Notes: generated by a model not told the origin, from the letters alone. A DNA stretch of 64,000 nucleotides from Agilicoccus flavus (GCF_014857905.1 NZ_JACYXE010000009.1:181739-245738), one strand, 5' to 3'; counted from the stretch's first letter, positions 43,872 to 53,027 are shown. Numbers and translations: made by a program.

Positions 43872-44218
43872 ATCTGCATCCGCATGATCTCGTTGAACGC
43901 CTCGACGGCCTTGTTACGCACGGCCACGGTGAGCTGCGTGGCCACGCCGGCCTCGTTCGCGGCGATCGTGTACTCGTGGATGTCCTGCAGGTCGCCGGTC
44001 ACGGCGCGCACCGCGAGGGCGTCGCTGCGGGCGTGCAGCGAGTCGAGCTGGCCGAGCTTGGACGACAGCATCGTGCCGAAGGACTCGACGCCCTCGACCC
44101 GGCCGACCGACGACACGTCCGTGTGCGGCACCTGGGCCGCGACGCCGTAGGCGGGGTTGATGCCGAACCCGGGCGCGAGCCCGAAGTCGGGCATGGACGG
44201 GATGGGTGCGATGCTCAC
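43868..44218 (-). CDS. fliE: flagellar hook-basal body complex protein FliE
   Basis: 116 residues. The C-terminal half shows the FliE pattern: ESFGTMLSSKLGQLDSLHAR, then DLQDIHEYTIAANEAGVATQL and the ending AVEAFNEIMRMQM. The N terminus is extended by about 40 residues. It links the MS ring to the rod. GTG start overlaps the flgC stop; its stop overlaps fliF. Confidence 0.96.
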   Translation of the reverse strand: MSIAPIPSMPDFGLAPGFGINPAYGVAAQVPHTDVSSVGRVEGVESFGTMLSSKLGQLDSLHARSDALAVRAVTGDLQDIHEYTIAANEAGVATQLTVAVRNKAVEAFNEIMRMQM

Positions 44219-44613
44219 TTGCCGATTCCGATCGCTGCTTCGTACGTGGTCTTGGCGCGCTCGGCCGAGGAGGCGTTGGCCTGGTAGGCCCGCTGGGCCA
44301 TCATGAGCTGCGCCATCTGGTCGCCGAGGTTGATGTCGGGCAGGCGGACGCGGCCCTGCGCGTCGGCCAGGGGGTGGTCGGGCATCTCGACGACGCGGCC
44401 GTTGGGGTCGCCCCACATGTTCCCGGCGACGTAGGTGCCCTTGGGCTCGCCGTAGGACGCCGCACGCGCGACGACGAACCGCTCCTGGAACGCGGCCTCG
44501 TCCATCGCGCTCACGTCGTTGATGTTCGCGATGTTGTCGGAGACGGCGTCGAGCCACTTGCGGTTGGTGCTCAGACCCGAGGAGGCGATGTTCATCGCGT
44601 CGAACATGGGCAT
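44215..44613 (-). CDS. flgC: flagellar proximal rod protein FlgC
   Basis: 132 residues. N terminus FDAMNIASSGLSTNRKWLDA with SDNIANIN, and C terminus DQMAQLMMAQRAYQANASS form the rod-protein terminal helices; the central 'EPKGTYVAGN...DHPLADAQGRVRLPDIN' region is FlgC-specific. Lies one base after flgB. Confidence 0.97.
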   Translation of the reverse strand: MPMFDAMNIASSGLSTNRKWLDAVSDNIANINDVSAMDEAAFQERFVVARAASYGEPKGTYVAGNMWGDPNGRVVEMPDHPLADAQGRVRLPDINLGDQMAQLMMAQRAYQANASSAERAKTTYEAAIGIGK

Positions 44614-44614
44614 G

Positions 44615-44968
44615 TCAGTTTCCGATCGCCGTCTTGATGCCGTTGAACTTGTTCGTCATCGCCTGCGCGGCGAGCTGCGTCGACAGCACCGTCTGCTGCG
44701 CCGCGAGCGTCTCCTCGTCGAGGTTGACGTTGCTGCCGTTGACGCGGGTGGGCTCGAGCGAGCGGGCCGTGGCGACCTCGACGAGACGCGGGTCCTCGCC
44801 GTCGGCCAGCGCCTGCTTGAGTGCGGCCTCGAAGTCGACCTTCCCGGCGAGGAAGCCGGGGGTCTCGACGTTCGCGAGGTTGTCCGAGATCGTGCGCTGG
44901 CGCAGTGCGAGCCCGGACATGGCCTGGCTCAGCGTGCGCATCGTCACGTCGCCGATGAAGTCGCTCAT
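44615..44968 (-). CDS. flgB: flagellar proximal rod protein FlgB
   Basis: 117 residues. RTISDNLANVETPGFLAGKVDFE is the FlgB hallmark (in parts), with the C-terminal TQLAAQAMTNKFNGIKTAI helix. First gene of the flgB-flgC-fliE-fliF-...-flgG-like series, with GGGGGGACCC before the ATG and a flagellar-type promoter about 135 bases upstream. Confidence 0.97.
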   Translation of the reverse strand: MSDFIGDVTMRTLSQAMSGLALRQRTISDNLANVETPGFLAGKVDFEAALKQALADGEDPRLVEVATARSLEPTRVNGSNVNLDEETLAAQQTVLSTQLAAQAMTNKFNGIKTAIGN

Positions 44969-45102
44969 GGGTCCCCCCTGGGTGGCCGGGTCGCGGGTCA
45001 CGCGCCGCCGGCCGTGCAATCTGCGGGCGTCCTGTGCCGTTCCGTGGCGTCGGACCGCGTCGGCGTCGAGGCGGGTCCGGGCCGTCCGTGGCCGACTGTC
45101 TG

Positions 45103-45128
45103 ATCGGCCGGGGGGGCCCCGGGCTGAG
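45103..45128 (-). promoter_or_regulatory. flagellar sigma-type promoter of flgB operon
   Basis: Minus-strand CTCA, 16 bases, GCCGAT; the spacer is almost pure G+C. It heads the longest flagellar operon in the window. Confidence 0.7.
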
Positions 45129-45441
45129 GGGTTACGTCGCCACCCCGGGGGGCCGACTCCGCCCGCCGTGACCTGCGAAGACGTGCCCGAATTCGCAAAG
45201 ACGTTGTGGGGGTTGCGAACTCGGACGGTTATCCGCATTCGTCGCGCGTCGCCCCGGGCTCCGGCGCGCTTCGCGCATTCGGATGGCCGGCTTTTCCAGG
45301 TTTCCGTTTTAACTGTCGACCCGACCACACCCCCGTCGCCTCTGTTAGCGTTGGGCAGCTCCGACGTCGGGCTGACCCGGAGTCGCCGTCGGACGTGTCC
45401 GAACCGGCCCAGGCCGGTCACCCCCGCAGGAAGGAGGAACC

Positions 45442-46326
45442 GTGACGACACCGGCAACGACCAACGACCGGTTCGCCGTCCTGCTCCGGACGTCCATCGC
45501 CGACGCCGGCCTCTCCCTCGACGCCGTCCATCGGGCCGTGGCCGAGCGCGGCCAAGACGTGTCCATCACGACGCTGAGCTACTGGCGCAACGGTCGGAGC
45601 CTCCCCGCGCGGGCCACGTCGCTCGCCGCCCTGGCCGACCTCGACGACCTTCTCGGTCTCGAGCCCGGCGACCTCCTCGCGGCCGCCGAGCACGACCGCC
45701 GCCCCCGGGCGCTCCCCCGGCCCGCCGACATCATCGCCTCCGACGCCGCCCTCGCCGAGACGATGAACGAGCTGTCGCTCGACCTCGGCCTGAAGTGGAA
45801 CGACGGGCTCGAGCGCTTCGCGCTGCACGCGCTGCTCACCGTCGACGCGAACCGGTCCCAGGTGGGGCACACCGTGCAGCAGAGCGTGCGCGCCATCCGC
45901 GAGAGCGTCTCCCGCGTGCCCGTCGCCTACGGCTGGGACCACCCCGACGTGGCCGGCGTCGTCGACGTCGGGCCCGGGCTCGAGGTGGGCCGTATTCTGC
46001 CCGCCCCCGACCAGCGCGTCGCCGTCGCCGAGGTCCTCCTCGACCCGCCCATGGTCCTCGACGAGACCCGTCAGCTCTCCTTCACGTTCAGCGAGGGGGT
46101 CTCGGCACCGCCCGTCCCGTCCTGGGAGATCGGTGTCATGACCGCCGTCAAGGTGCTGCACCTCGAGATCGCGTTCCATCCCGACGCGCTGCCGTCCCGT
46201 GTCGAGGCCTACTCGTGGACCGACGGAACCCTCGAGACGGTCGAGATGTCGCTCAATCCCCACCGCGTGTCTCAGGTGGTCCTCGACGCCCCCCGCGGGA
46301 CCCACGGCTTCAGGTGGACGTGGTGA
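45442..46326 (+). CDS. helix-turn-helix (XRE-like) protein
   Basis: 294 residues. The first ~70 residues are a helix-turn-helix with the pattern FAVLLRTSIADAGLSLDAVHRAV and ITTLSYWRNGRSLPARATSL, like XRE or Cro-type DNA binders. The remaining ~200 residues are a conserved but unnamed domain, predicted alpha/beta, that could sense a ligand. GTG start with AAGGAGGAA. It is transcribed away from flgB; the 470-base shared region holds the flgB promoter, so it could control that operon, but no operator is evident. Confidence 0.72.
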   Translation: MTTPATTNDRFAVLLRTSIADAGLSLDAVHRAVAERGQDVSITTLSYWRNGRSLPARATSLAALADLDDLLGLEPGDLLAAAEHDRRPRALPRPADIIASDAALAETMNELSLDLGLKWNDGLERFALHALLTVDANRSQVGHTVQQSVRAIRESVSRVPVAYGWDHPDVAGVVDVGPGLEVGRILPAPDQRVAVAEVLLDPPMVLDETRQLSFTFSEGVSAPPVPSWEIGVMTAVKVLHLEIAFHPDALPSRVEAYSWTDGTLETVEMSLNPHRVSQVVLDAPRGTHGFRWTW

Positions 46327-46385
46327 GCCGCCGACCCGCCCACGGGCCCGGTCCGCGCGGCGACCGGCGGCGGACGCATCCGCAC

Positions 46386-47306
46386 ATGCCCGTCCCCACC
46401 CCGATCACGGTGTCGACCGCCGACGGCGACGTGCCCGCCCTCGACCACGGCGGCACCGGTCCCCTCGTCGTGCTCCTGCACGACCGGCTCGAGAACGCGG
46501 CCCGGTGGGACGGGGTGGGCCGGCGGCTCGCCCGGTTCTGCCACCCCGTCGCCCTCGACGGGCCCGGCCACGGCCACTCGCGCGTCGGGCCGTTGGAGGC
46601 GCCGGTGCGCTGGCGGATGCTCGCCGAGACGCTCGCCCACCTCAACGAGCACGCGCCGGGCCGGCTCCCCCTCGTCGTCGGCCAGGGCATCGGGGGCTGG
46701 GACGCGACGTCGGCCGTCGTCCACGACGGCCTCGAGGTCGCCGGACTCGTCCTCCTCGAGGCGGTCATCCCCGGATCACCCGCCGACCAGGTCCACTACC
46801 TGCGCCAGTTCGAGGACGAGCAGCTCGCGGAGGCGGTCGCCGAGCGCTTCCGGCTCGGCCGGCGCGCGGCCGACGACGCCGAGCGCGACGCGGCGGTCGA
46901 CGACATGATGCGCGACGCCGTGGGTGACTGGATGCTGCGCGGCACGGACGCCGAGGTCCTGCGCGCCGAGCTGCTCCGCTCGTTCGTCCCCGACGGTGCG
47001 GGCTGGATCCGGCAGCCACGCCCCGAGATTGCGCACGTCATGTTCGCGGTCCCGCCCGGGCACGACTACGGCGCCCTGACCGTGCCGCTCGACATCGTCG
47101 CCGCGTCCGACGGCATGGGCACCGACGACCCCGAGGGGTTGCGTCGCCTCGTCGCCGGCCGGACCGACCGGCGCCTCGACGTCCTGCCCGCGACGCGCGA
47201 CATCGCGGGGACGCACCCGCAGGTCGTCGTCGAGATCGTGCGGCGCCGCCTCGAGGTGCTCGGCCTGCTGCCGCGGGTCGAGCGCGGGGGTCAGCGCGGG
47301 CGGTAG
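46386..47306 (+). CDS. alpha/beta-hydrolase-fold protein lacking the nucleophile
   Basis: 306 residues with alpha/beta-hydrolase order: VVLLHDRLENAARWDGVGRR (oxyanion-loop strand), VALDGPGHGHSR, then the nucleophile elbow. That elbow, normally G-x-S-x-G, reads G99-Q100-G101-I102-G103, so the serine is glycine. A lid-like helical part spans about 125-200. The C-terminal catalytic histidine position is seen only as IAGTHPQV. It may bind rather than cut its substrate. It follows the XRE gene by 59 bases, and its 3' end overlaps the convergent cheR by 16 bases. Confidence 0.75.
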   Translation: MPVPTPITVSTADGDVPALDHGGTGPLVVLLHDRLENAARWDGVGRRLARFCHPVALDGPGHGHSRVGPLEAPVRWRMLAETLAHLNEHAPGRLPLVVGQGIGGWDATSAVVHDGLEVAGLVLLEAVIPGSPADQVHYLRQFEDEQLAEAVAERFRLGRRAADDAERDAAVDDMMRDAVGDWMLRGTDAEVLRAELLRSFVPDGAGWIRQPRPEIAHVMFAVPPGHDYGALTVPLDIVAASDGMGTDDPEGLRRLVAGRTDRRLDVLPATRDIAGTHPQVVVEIVRRRLEVLGLLPRVERGGQRGR

Positions 47307-48109
47307 ACCGCGGCGCGGCCGATCTGCTGGCGCTCCCACGCGTCGTCGACGTTCATCGTCGTCTCGGCGCCGCCGAGGAAGAGGTAGCCGTCGGGCTTGA
47401 GGACCTTCTTCACGCCCTGCAGGATCTTGCGCTTCGTCTCGACGTCGAAGTAGATGAGCACGTTGCGCAGGAAGACGATGTCCATCGGCGGCATCGGCGG
47501 GAGCGGGTCGGCGAGGTTGAGGAACTTCGTCTCGACCATGGCGCGCAGCCGGGGGTCGATCTGGTAGTTCATGCCGTGCCGCGCGAAGTAGCGGACCAGC
47601 AGCGGCGCCGGCAGCCCGCGGTTGACCTCGAACTGGTTGAACACGCCCTCGCGGGTGCGCTCGAGCATCTTCTTGTCGATGTCGGTCGCGAGCAGGCGCA
47701 CGCGCCAGCTCGGGTCGGCCCCGATGAGCTCCTGCACGAGCATCGCGATCGTGTACGGCTCCTGCCCGGAGCTGCAGGCCGCGCACCAGACGTTGAGGGA
47801 CCGTTCCCGGCCGCGCTGGACGAGCAGCTCGGGCAGGATCGTCTGGCTCATCGCCATGAACGGGTGCCCGTCGCGGAAGAAGGACGTCTCGTTCGTCGTC
47901 ATCGCCTCGACGATGTCGTCGCGCAGCGGCCCCGTGGGCGCGGCGCGCAGGGCGCGCACGAGCTCGGCGGTCCCGGCGTGGCCCCGGTCGCGCGCGAGCG
48001 TCGTCAGGCGCGACTCCACGAGGTAGGCCTTGCTCGCGTCGAGGACGATCGCGGACCGGGCGCGGACGACCTGGCTGACGAACTCGACGTCGGCGGCGCT
48101 CATGCTCAT
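47291..48109 (-). CDS. cheR: chemotaxis protein methyltransferase CheR
   Basis: 272 residues. N-terminal CheR_N helices (about 1-65), then the SAM-dependent methyltransferase domain with TNETSFFRDGHPF, NVWCAACSSGQEPYTIAML (SAM-binding loop) and FLRNVLIYFD. It methylates glutamates of chemoreceptors. No C-terminal NWETF-tether domain is needed and none is seen; no receptor gene lies in the window. The ATG overlaps the cheB stop. Confidence 0.97.
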   Translation of the reverse strand: MSMSAADVEFVSQVVRARSAIVLDASKAYLVESRLTTLARDRGHAGTAELVRALRAAPTGPLRDDIVEAMTTNETSFFRDGHPFMAMSQTILPELLVQRGRERSLNVWCAACSSGQEPYTIAMLVQELIGADPSWRVRLLATDIDKKMLERTREGVFNQFEVNRGLPAPLLVRYFARHGMNYQIDPRLRAMVETKFLNLADPLPPMPPMDIVFLRNVLIYFDVETKRKILQGVKKVLKPDGYLFLGGAETTMNVDDAWERQQIGRAAVYRPR

Positions 48110-49299
48110 GACGACATCCCCCTGCCGGCCGTGGCGACCGGGTGTGCGGCGGCGGACGCGGAGGCCCGGCCGGAGACCTTCGCCGCGATGGTGTCGGCGA
48201 GGCGGCCCAGCGGGACGATCTCGCACGGCAGCCCGGCGGCGACCGCGGCCCCGGGCATGCCCCACACGACGGACGTGGCCTCGTCCTGGACGACGAGGCT
48301 GCCGCCGGCGTGCACGACGTGCTCCGCGCCGCGGAACCCGTCGCTGCCCATGCCGGTCATGATGAGGGCGAGGACGTTGCCCCCGTAGACCTCGGTGACC
48401 GAGCGGAACATCGGGTCGGCGGCGGGGCGGCAGTAGTTCTCCTGCGGGCCCTTGTCGAGCGCGACGCTGACGTGGCCGCCGCGCCGGACGAAGCGCATGT
48501 GGAAGTCGCCGGGGGCGATGAGGAGCTTGCCTGGCATGAGGACGTCGCCGTTCGCCGCCTCCGACACCTTGAGGCGGGCCTTGGCGTCGAGCCGCTGCCC
48601 GAAGAGCTGGGTGAAGACCGGCGGCATGTGCTGCGTGACGACGATCGGGACCGGGAACCCGGCAGGGATGTTCGACACGACCTGCGTGAGCGCGTCGGGG
48701 CCGCCGGTGGACACCGCGATCGCGACGACGTCGACCCGGCCCGTCGGGGCCGCGGCGGACCCGGTCACGGCCGCGACGGCCTGACCGTTCGGTCCGAAGC
48801 CGACATGGCCGGGCCCGTGGGACGCGCCGCCCGACCCGGGCGGCGGCGGCCCGCCGAACGCCGGACGCGCACGCTGCGGCGCGACGGACCGACCGGTCAG
48901 CGACTTGATCTTGGGGATGAGCTGGCTGCGGACGGCCTCCATCGACTCCTTGACGGAGCCGACGTTCGCGGGCTTGGTCACGTAGTCGCTCGCCCCGCGC
49001 TCGAGGGCGTCCAGCGTCGCGCCGGCGCCGCGCTCGGTCAGCGTCGAGAACATGATGATGGGGAGGCGCTTGTCGCGCTTGCGCACCTCGAGGATCGTCT
49101 GCAGACCGTCCATGACGGGCATCTCGATGTCGAGCGTCATGACGTCGGGCTTGAGGACGGGCAGCTTGTCGAGCGCGTTCTTGCCGTTGACCGCCGTGCC
49201 GACGACCTCGATCTCCGGATCGGTCGCGAGCACGTCGGTGATGAGGCGGCGCAGGACGATCGAGTCGTCGGTGACGAGGACCCGGATCCTCGGCGCCAT
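48106..49299 (-). CDS. cheB: chemoreceptor methylesterase CheB
   Basis: 397 residues: receiver domain (1-125) with the acidic pocket D11-D12 and phospho-acceptor Asp57, a Gly/Pro-rich linker, and the methylesterase domain with catalytic serine (IAVSTGGPDAL), histidine (VTQHMPPVFT) and aspartate (MTGMGSDGF). It removes receptor methyl groups and deamidates glutamines. ATG overlaps the cheY stop (TGATG). The C-terminal tail is Ala/Ser-rich. Confidence 0.97.
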   Translation of the reverse strand: MAPRIRVLVTDDSIVLRRLITDVLATDPEIEVVGTAVNGKNALDKLPVLKPDVMTLDIEMPVMDGLQTILEVRKRDKRLPIIMFSTLTERGAGATLDALERGASDYVTKPANVGSVKESMEAVRSQLIPKIKSLTGRSVAPQRARPAFGGPPPPGSGGASHGPGHVGFGPNGQAVAAVTGSAAAPTGRVDVVAIAVSTGGPDALTQVVSNIPAGFPVPIVVTQHMPPVFTQLFGQRLDAKARLKVSEAANGDVLMPGKLLIAPGDFHMRFVRRGGHVSVALDKGPQENYCRPAADPMFRSVTEVYGGNVLALIMTGMGSDGFRGAEHVVHAGGSLVVQDEATSVVWGMPGAAVAAGLPCEIVPLGRLADTIAAKVSGRASASAAAHPVATAGRGMSS

Positions 49300-49664
49300 C
49301 AGAGCAGCCCCAGCATCGCCAGCTTGGACTCGATGATGTCCGAGGTGAACGGCTTGATGACGTACTCGTGGGCGCCGGCGGCGAGCGCGCGGACGATGTT
49401 GGCCTGCTCGGCCTCCGTCGTCACCATCATCAGCGTGATGTCGCGCCACTCGCGGTTCTTGCGGACCTCGACGATGAAGTCGAGCCCGTTCATCACGGGC
49501 ATGTTCCAGTCGACGAGGCACACGTCGGGTCGGGGGCCACGCTGGACGGCCTCGAGGGCCTGCGCGCCGTCGCCGACGGCCTCGACCTCGAAGTCGAGAC
49601 CGGTCATGATCTTCGTGAGGATCGTCCGCATGGCGCGCGAGTCGTCGATCACCAGAGCACGCAT
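49299..49664 (-). CDS. cheY: chemotaxis response regulator CheY
   Basis: 121 residues, a stand-alone receiver: acidic pair D7-D8, acceptor Asp52 in LVDWNMPVMNG, conserved threonine in MMVTTEAE and lysine in VIKPFTSD. When phosphorylated by CheA it should bind the motor switch. ATG at 49664 has GAGG upstream; the frame can start at a TTG six bases earlier. Sits between cheW and cheB. Confidence 0.96.
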   Translation of the reverse strand: MRALVIDDSRAMRTILTKIMTGLDFEVEAVGDGAQALEAVQRGPRPDVCLVDWNMPVMNGLDFIVEVRKNREWRDITLMMVTTEAEQANIVRALAAGAHEYVIKPFTSDIIESKLAMLGLL

Positions 49665-49740
49665 GTTCAACCTCGTCGATCGGTGTTCGGGGGCGCCGCA
49701 GCGGCGCGCAGGTGAAGGGGGGCCGGGGCGGAGCCGGACA

Positions 49741-50175
49741 TCAGGCAGCGGCGTCCACGTCGACGGCCTTGTCGGTGTCGAGCACGAGCATGAGCTCGCG
49801 GTCGAGCTTGCAGACGTGCGTGACGAGTTCGCGCACGCGGCCCGGGACGGTGTCCGGCGGGGCCTCGAAGCGGTCGAGGTCGGGCTCGAGGACGTCGCCG
49901 ATGCGGTCGACGAGCAACGACGTCACGGTGTCGCCCGACGTGCGGACGACGACGTTCGTCATCTCCTCGTGCGCCTCGCGGGGCGGCAGACCCATGCGCT
50001 CGCGCAGGTCGACGGTGATGACGATCTGGCCGCGCAGGTTGATGAGACCGCGGACCTCGCGGGACGCGAGCGGGACCTTCGTGAGGGTCTGCTCCCGCAG
50101 CACCTCCTGGACCGTCTCGACCGGCACCCCGAAGAGGTGACCGCCGAGGCGGAAGGTGCAGTACTGGCTCGCCAT
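49741..50175 (-). CDS. cheW: chemotaxis coupling protein CheW
   Basis: 144 residues, a single CheW domain: QYCTFRLGGHLFGVPVE, INLRGQIVITVDLRERMGL (conserved NLRG) and SLLVDRIGDVLE. It links CheA to receptors. Start has GGAAGGA upstream; the flagellar-type promoter is about 80 bases before it. Confidence 0.97.
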   Translation of the reverse strand: MASQYCTFRLGGHLFGVPVETVQEVLREQTLTKVPLASREVRGLINLRGQIVITVDLRERMGLPPREAHEEMTNVVVRTSGDTVTSLLVDRIGDVLEPDLDRFEAPPDTVPGRVRELVTHVCKLDRELMLVLDTDKAVDVDAAA

Positions 50176-50253
50176 CGTTCGTCCTTCCTCCTGGCCGCGC
50201 CCTGCGCGACCGTCCCGGCCGGCTGCCGGGGGTGTCGGTGCCGACACTCACCC

Positions 50254-50279
50254 ATCGGCGAATCCGGACCCTTATCAAG
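50254..50279 (-). promoter_or_regulatory. flagellar sigma-type promoter of cheW
   Basis: Minus-strand CTTG, 16 bases, GCCGATGGG in the 206-base gap between cheA and cheW; gives the cheW-cheY-cheB-cheR genes their own start. Confidence 0.6.
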
Positions 50280-50381
50280 CACTCTCGTGCGGGCGCGAGA
50301 CCGCTCGCGCCGGCGCCGACGCCCCGGATCGCCTCGCCGTCGGAGGGCGGGGCGACCGGGGCGTCGGCGTGGACCGGTCGG

Positions 50382-52892
50382 TCAGGCGAACGCGCCGGCG
50401 TGCTCGGTCGCGCCCGAGTAGGCGGTGAGCTCGGGCGGCATCATGCCCTCGAGCGTCGCGTCGATGTTGAGCAGCTCGGTGACGTGCTCGTTGACGACGG
50501 CGGAGCCGAGGTTGCCGCCGGTGTCGAGGTGCGTGCGCACCGCGAGCTCGTCCTCGACGATGTCGAGCACCTGCGCGACGACGAAGCCGAAGAGCTGGCC
50601 CTTGTGCTGGCACACGACGACCTGCAGCGAGGCCTCCGCCTCGTTGAGCGCGTCGTAGCTGCCGTAGTCGTCGGCGAGGCGCAGCAGCGGCAGGATGACC
50701 CCGCGGTACTGGACGACCTGGTTGGCCCCGACGGTCTCGACGCGCGTCATCGGGAACTCCTCGAGACGCTCGACGCACGCGAGCGGCAGCGCCACCCGGC
50801 GTCCGTTCGAGAGCTTGACGACGAGCAGCGACGTCGAGTCCGAGCGCGTGGCGATGGCGGCCTCGGCGGCCCGCTTGGCGGCCTCGCCCGAGTCGTTGAC
50901 CATGCCGGCGTGCGCGGCGAGGCTGTTCGTGTCGAGGATGAGCGCGACCCGCCCGTCACCCATGAGCGTGGCCCCGGCGTACAGGTCCATGCCCCGCAGC
51001 TGGCGGCCGAGCGGCTTGACGACGATCTCCTCGGTGTCCTCGATGTCGTCGACGACGAGCCCGAACTGGCGCTGGTCGGCGCGGAGCACGGCGATGAACG
51101 TCGTCTCCGAATCGGCCTTCGGCTCGCCGATGTGCTCGCGCAGGTCCACGAGCGGCAGCAGCTGGCCGCGCAGCCGGTAGACCGGGGTGCCCTGGATCGT
51201 CTCGAGGCGCTCCGCCGCCTGCTCGCGGTCCAGGCGGACCAGCTCGAGCAGGTTGACCTGCGGGATCGCGAACATGTTCTCGGCGCCGCGGACGAGCAGG
51301 GCGGGGATGATCGCAAGCGTCAGCGGGATCTTGATCCGCGTGATCGTGCCCTTGCCGTACTCGGAGGCGACGTCGATGACGCCGCCGATCTTCTCGATGT
51401 TCGTCTTGACGACGTCCATCCCGACGCCACGGCCCGACACGTTGGTCACGGCGGCGGCGGTGGAGAAGCCCGGCTTGAAGATGAGGTGGCCGGCGTCGCG
51501 GTCGGACATGGCGTCCGCCTGCTCGCGGGTGATGAGGCCCTTCTCGACGGCCTTGTCCTTGACCTTGCTGGGGTTGATGCCGGCGCCGTCGTCGATGATC
51601 TCGATGTTGACCTGGCCGCCCTCGTGGAACGCCCGCATGAGCAGGACGCCCTCGGCGGGCTTGCCCTTGGCGACGCGCTCGTCGGGCATCTCGATGCCGT
51701 GGTCGCAGCTGTTGCGCACGAGGTGCGTCAGCGGGTCCTTGATGGCCTCGAGGATCGTCTTGTCGAGCTCGGTCTCCTTGCCCTCCATCTCGACGCGGAT
51801 CTGGCGGCCGAGGCTGTTGGCGAGGTCGCGGACGACGCGCGGGATCTTGGACCACACGTTCTCGATGGGCTGCATGCGCGTCTTCATGACGCCCTCCTGC
51901 AGCTCGCTCGCGACGAGCGACAGGCGGTGCATCGAGCGCTGGAGCTCCTGGTCCTGGCTCGCCGCGGCCCGCTGCACGAGCTGGTTGCGGGACAGGACGA
52001 GCTCGCCCACGAGGTTCATCAGGGAGTCGAGCAGGTCGACGTCGACGCGGATGCTCGAGTCGGCCACGGAGCGGACCGGGGCCTTCTCCGCGCCGGCCGG
52101 CTTCGCGGCCGCGGCGGCGGCGGTCTGCGCGGACGCGGCGGCCTTGGCGGCGGCCTGCGGGTCGGGTGCGGCGTCGGTCGGGGTGGCCTGCATCTCCGTC
52201 GGGGCGGCGGGGGGCGGGGTGACCGCGGGCGTAGAGGGGGCGACAGCAGCGGCGGGGGCCGCAGCGGCGACGGTCGCGCCGGTCACGGCGTCCTCGACGG
52301 CGACGGCGGCGGCGACGATGACCTGCTCGACGGCCGCGCCGGCGGTGGCCGCGGCGACCTGGACCGACGCGTCCGCGCCGGCCTGGACCGCGTCGACGAC
52401 CTGCTGCGACGCCTCGAGCTGCGCGGCCACGGCCTCCGAGGCGGCGGCCTCGACGTCGGCCGAGGCGGCGACGGGGGCGGCGGCGGTCGCGGACGACGGG
52501 ATCTCGCGGCCCTCGAGGAGCGCGTGCAGCTTCTCGGTGAGCTCGGTGTACTCCTCGTCGCCCTCGTTCTGGTCCTGCTCGATGTGCCCGAGCAGGGTGC
52601 GCACGGCGTCGACCATCTCGAGGAGCACGGTCGCCATCGTCGGCGTGAGGGTCATCTCCCCGTCGCGCAGCTTCGAGAGCAGGTTCTCGCCGGCGTGCGC
52701 CACCCGCTCGAGGGTGTGCAGCGCGAGGAAGCCACTGGTGCCCTTGATGGTGTGGAGCGTGCGGAAGATGCTCGACAGGAGATCACGCGACGTGGGGTCG
52801 CGCTCCAGTGCGAGCAGGTCCTGGTCGAGCTGATCCAGGTTCTCGTGGGATTCGACCAGGAACTCCTGGACGATTTCCTCCATGCCTTCCAT
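50382..52892 (-). CDS. cheA: chemotaxis histidine kinase CheA with two C-terminal CheW-like domains
   Basis: 836 residues. HPt domain with phospho-His47 (RTLHTIKGTSG); an Ala-rich linker (about 150-260) in place of a clear CheY-binding P2; dimerisation helices (DLLDSLMNLVGELVLSRNQL); ATPase with N box HLVRNSCDHGIEMP, G1 DDGAGINPS and G2 GRGVGMDVVK; then two CheW-type domains, one starting near VRGAENMFAIPQ and one near SLLVVKLSNGRRVALPL. Most CheA have one. The ATG at 52892 has AAGGAG seven bases upstream; GTG 52898 is less likely. Confidence 0.97.
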   Translation of the reverse strand: MEGMEEIVQEFLVESHENLDQLDQDLLALERDPTSRDLLSSIFRTLHTIKGTSGFLALHTLERVAHAGENLLSKLRDGEMTLTPTMATVLLEMVDAVRTLLGHIEQDQNEGDEEYTELTEKLHALLEGREIPSSATAAAPVAASADVEAAASEAVAAQLEASQQVVDAVQAGADASVQVAAATAGAAVEQVIVAAAVAVEDAVTGATVAAAAPAAAVAPSTPAVTPPPAAPTEMQATPTDAAPDPQAAAKAAASAQTAAAAAAKPAGAEKAPVRSVADSSIRVDVDLLDSLMNLVGELVLSRNQLVQRAAASQDQELQRSMHRLSLVASELQEGVMKTRMQPIENVWSKIPRVVRDLANSLGRQIRVEMEGKETELDKTILEAIKDPLTHLVRNSCDHGIEMPDERVAKGKPAEGVLLMRAFHEGGQVNIEIIDDGAGINPSKVKDKAVEKGLITREQADAMSDRDAGHLIFKPGFSTAAAVTNVSGRGVGMDVVKTNIEKIGGVIDVASEYGKGTITRIKIPLTLAIIPALLVRGAENMFAIPQVNLLELVRLDREQAAERLETIQGTPVYRLRGQLLPLVDLREHIGEPKADSETTFIAVLRADQRQFGLVVDDIEDTEEIVVKPLGRQLRGMDLYAGATLMGDGRVALILDTNSLAAHAGMVNDSGEAAKRAAEAAIATRSDSTSLLVVKLSNGRRVALPLACVERLEEFPMTRVETVGANQVVQYRGVILPLLRLADDYGSYDALNEAEASLQVVVCQHKGQLFGFVVAQVLDIVEDELAVRTHLDTGGNLGSAVVNEHVTELLNIDATLEGMMPPELTAYSGATEHAGAFA

Positions 52893-52933
52893 CGGCACGC
52901 TCCTTGGCGCTGTCGGGGTGAATCGTCGGTCCC

Positions 52934-52959
52934 ATCGGCCCCGGGGGGAACGACCTGAG
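52934..52959 (-). promoter_or_regulatory. flagellar sigma-type promoter of cheA
   Basis: Minus-strand CTCA, 16 bases, GCCGATGGG, about 45 bases upstream of cheA. Divergent to the cheX promoter 43 bases away. Confidence 0.7.
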
Positions 52960-53001
52960 CGCTAACCCCCTGGCCTCGAACGATGCTCACGCACACGACC
53001 C

Positions 53002-53027
53002 CTCAGGTCAGCGCGGGCGACGCCGAT
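53002..53027 (+). promoter_or_regulatory. flagellar sigma-type promoter of cheX operon
   Basis: Plus-strand CTCA (53002-53005), 16 bases, GCCGAT (53022-53027) followed by AAG, about 140 bases upstream of cheX. A perfect match to the boxes seen on the other strand. Confidence 0.7.
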
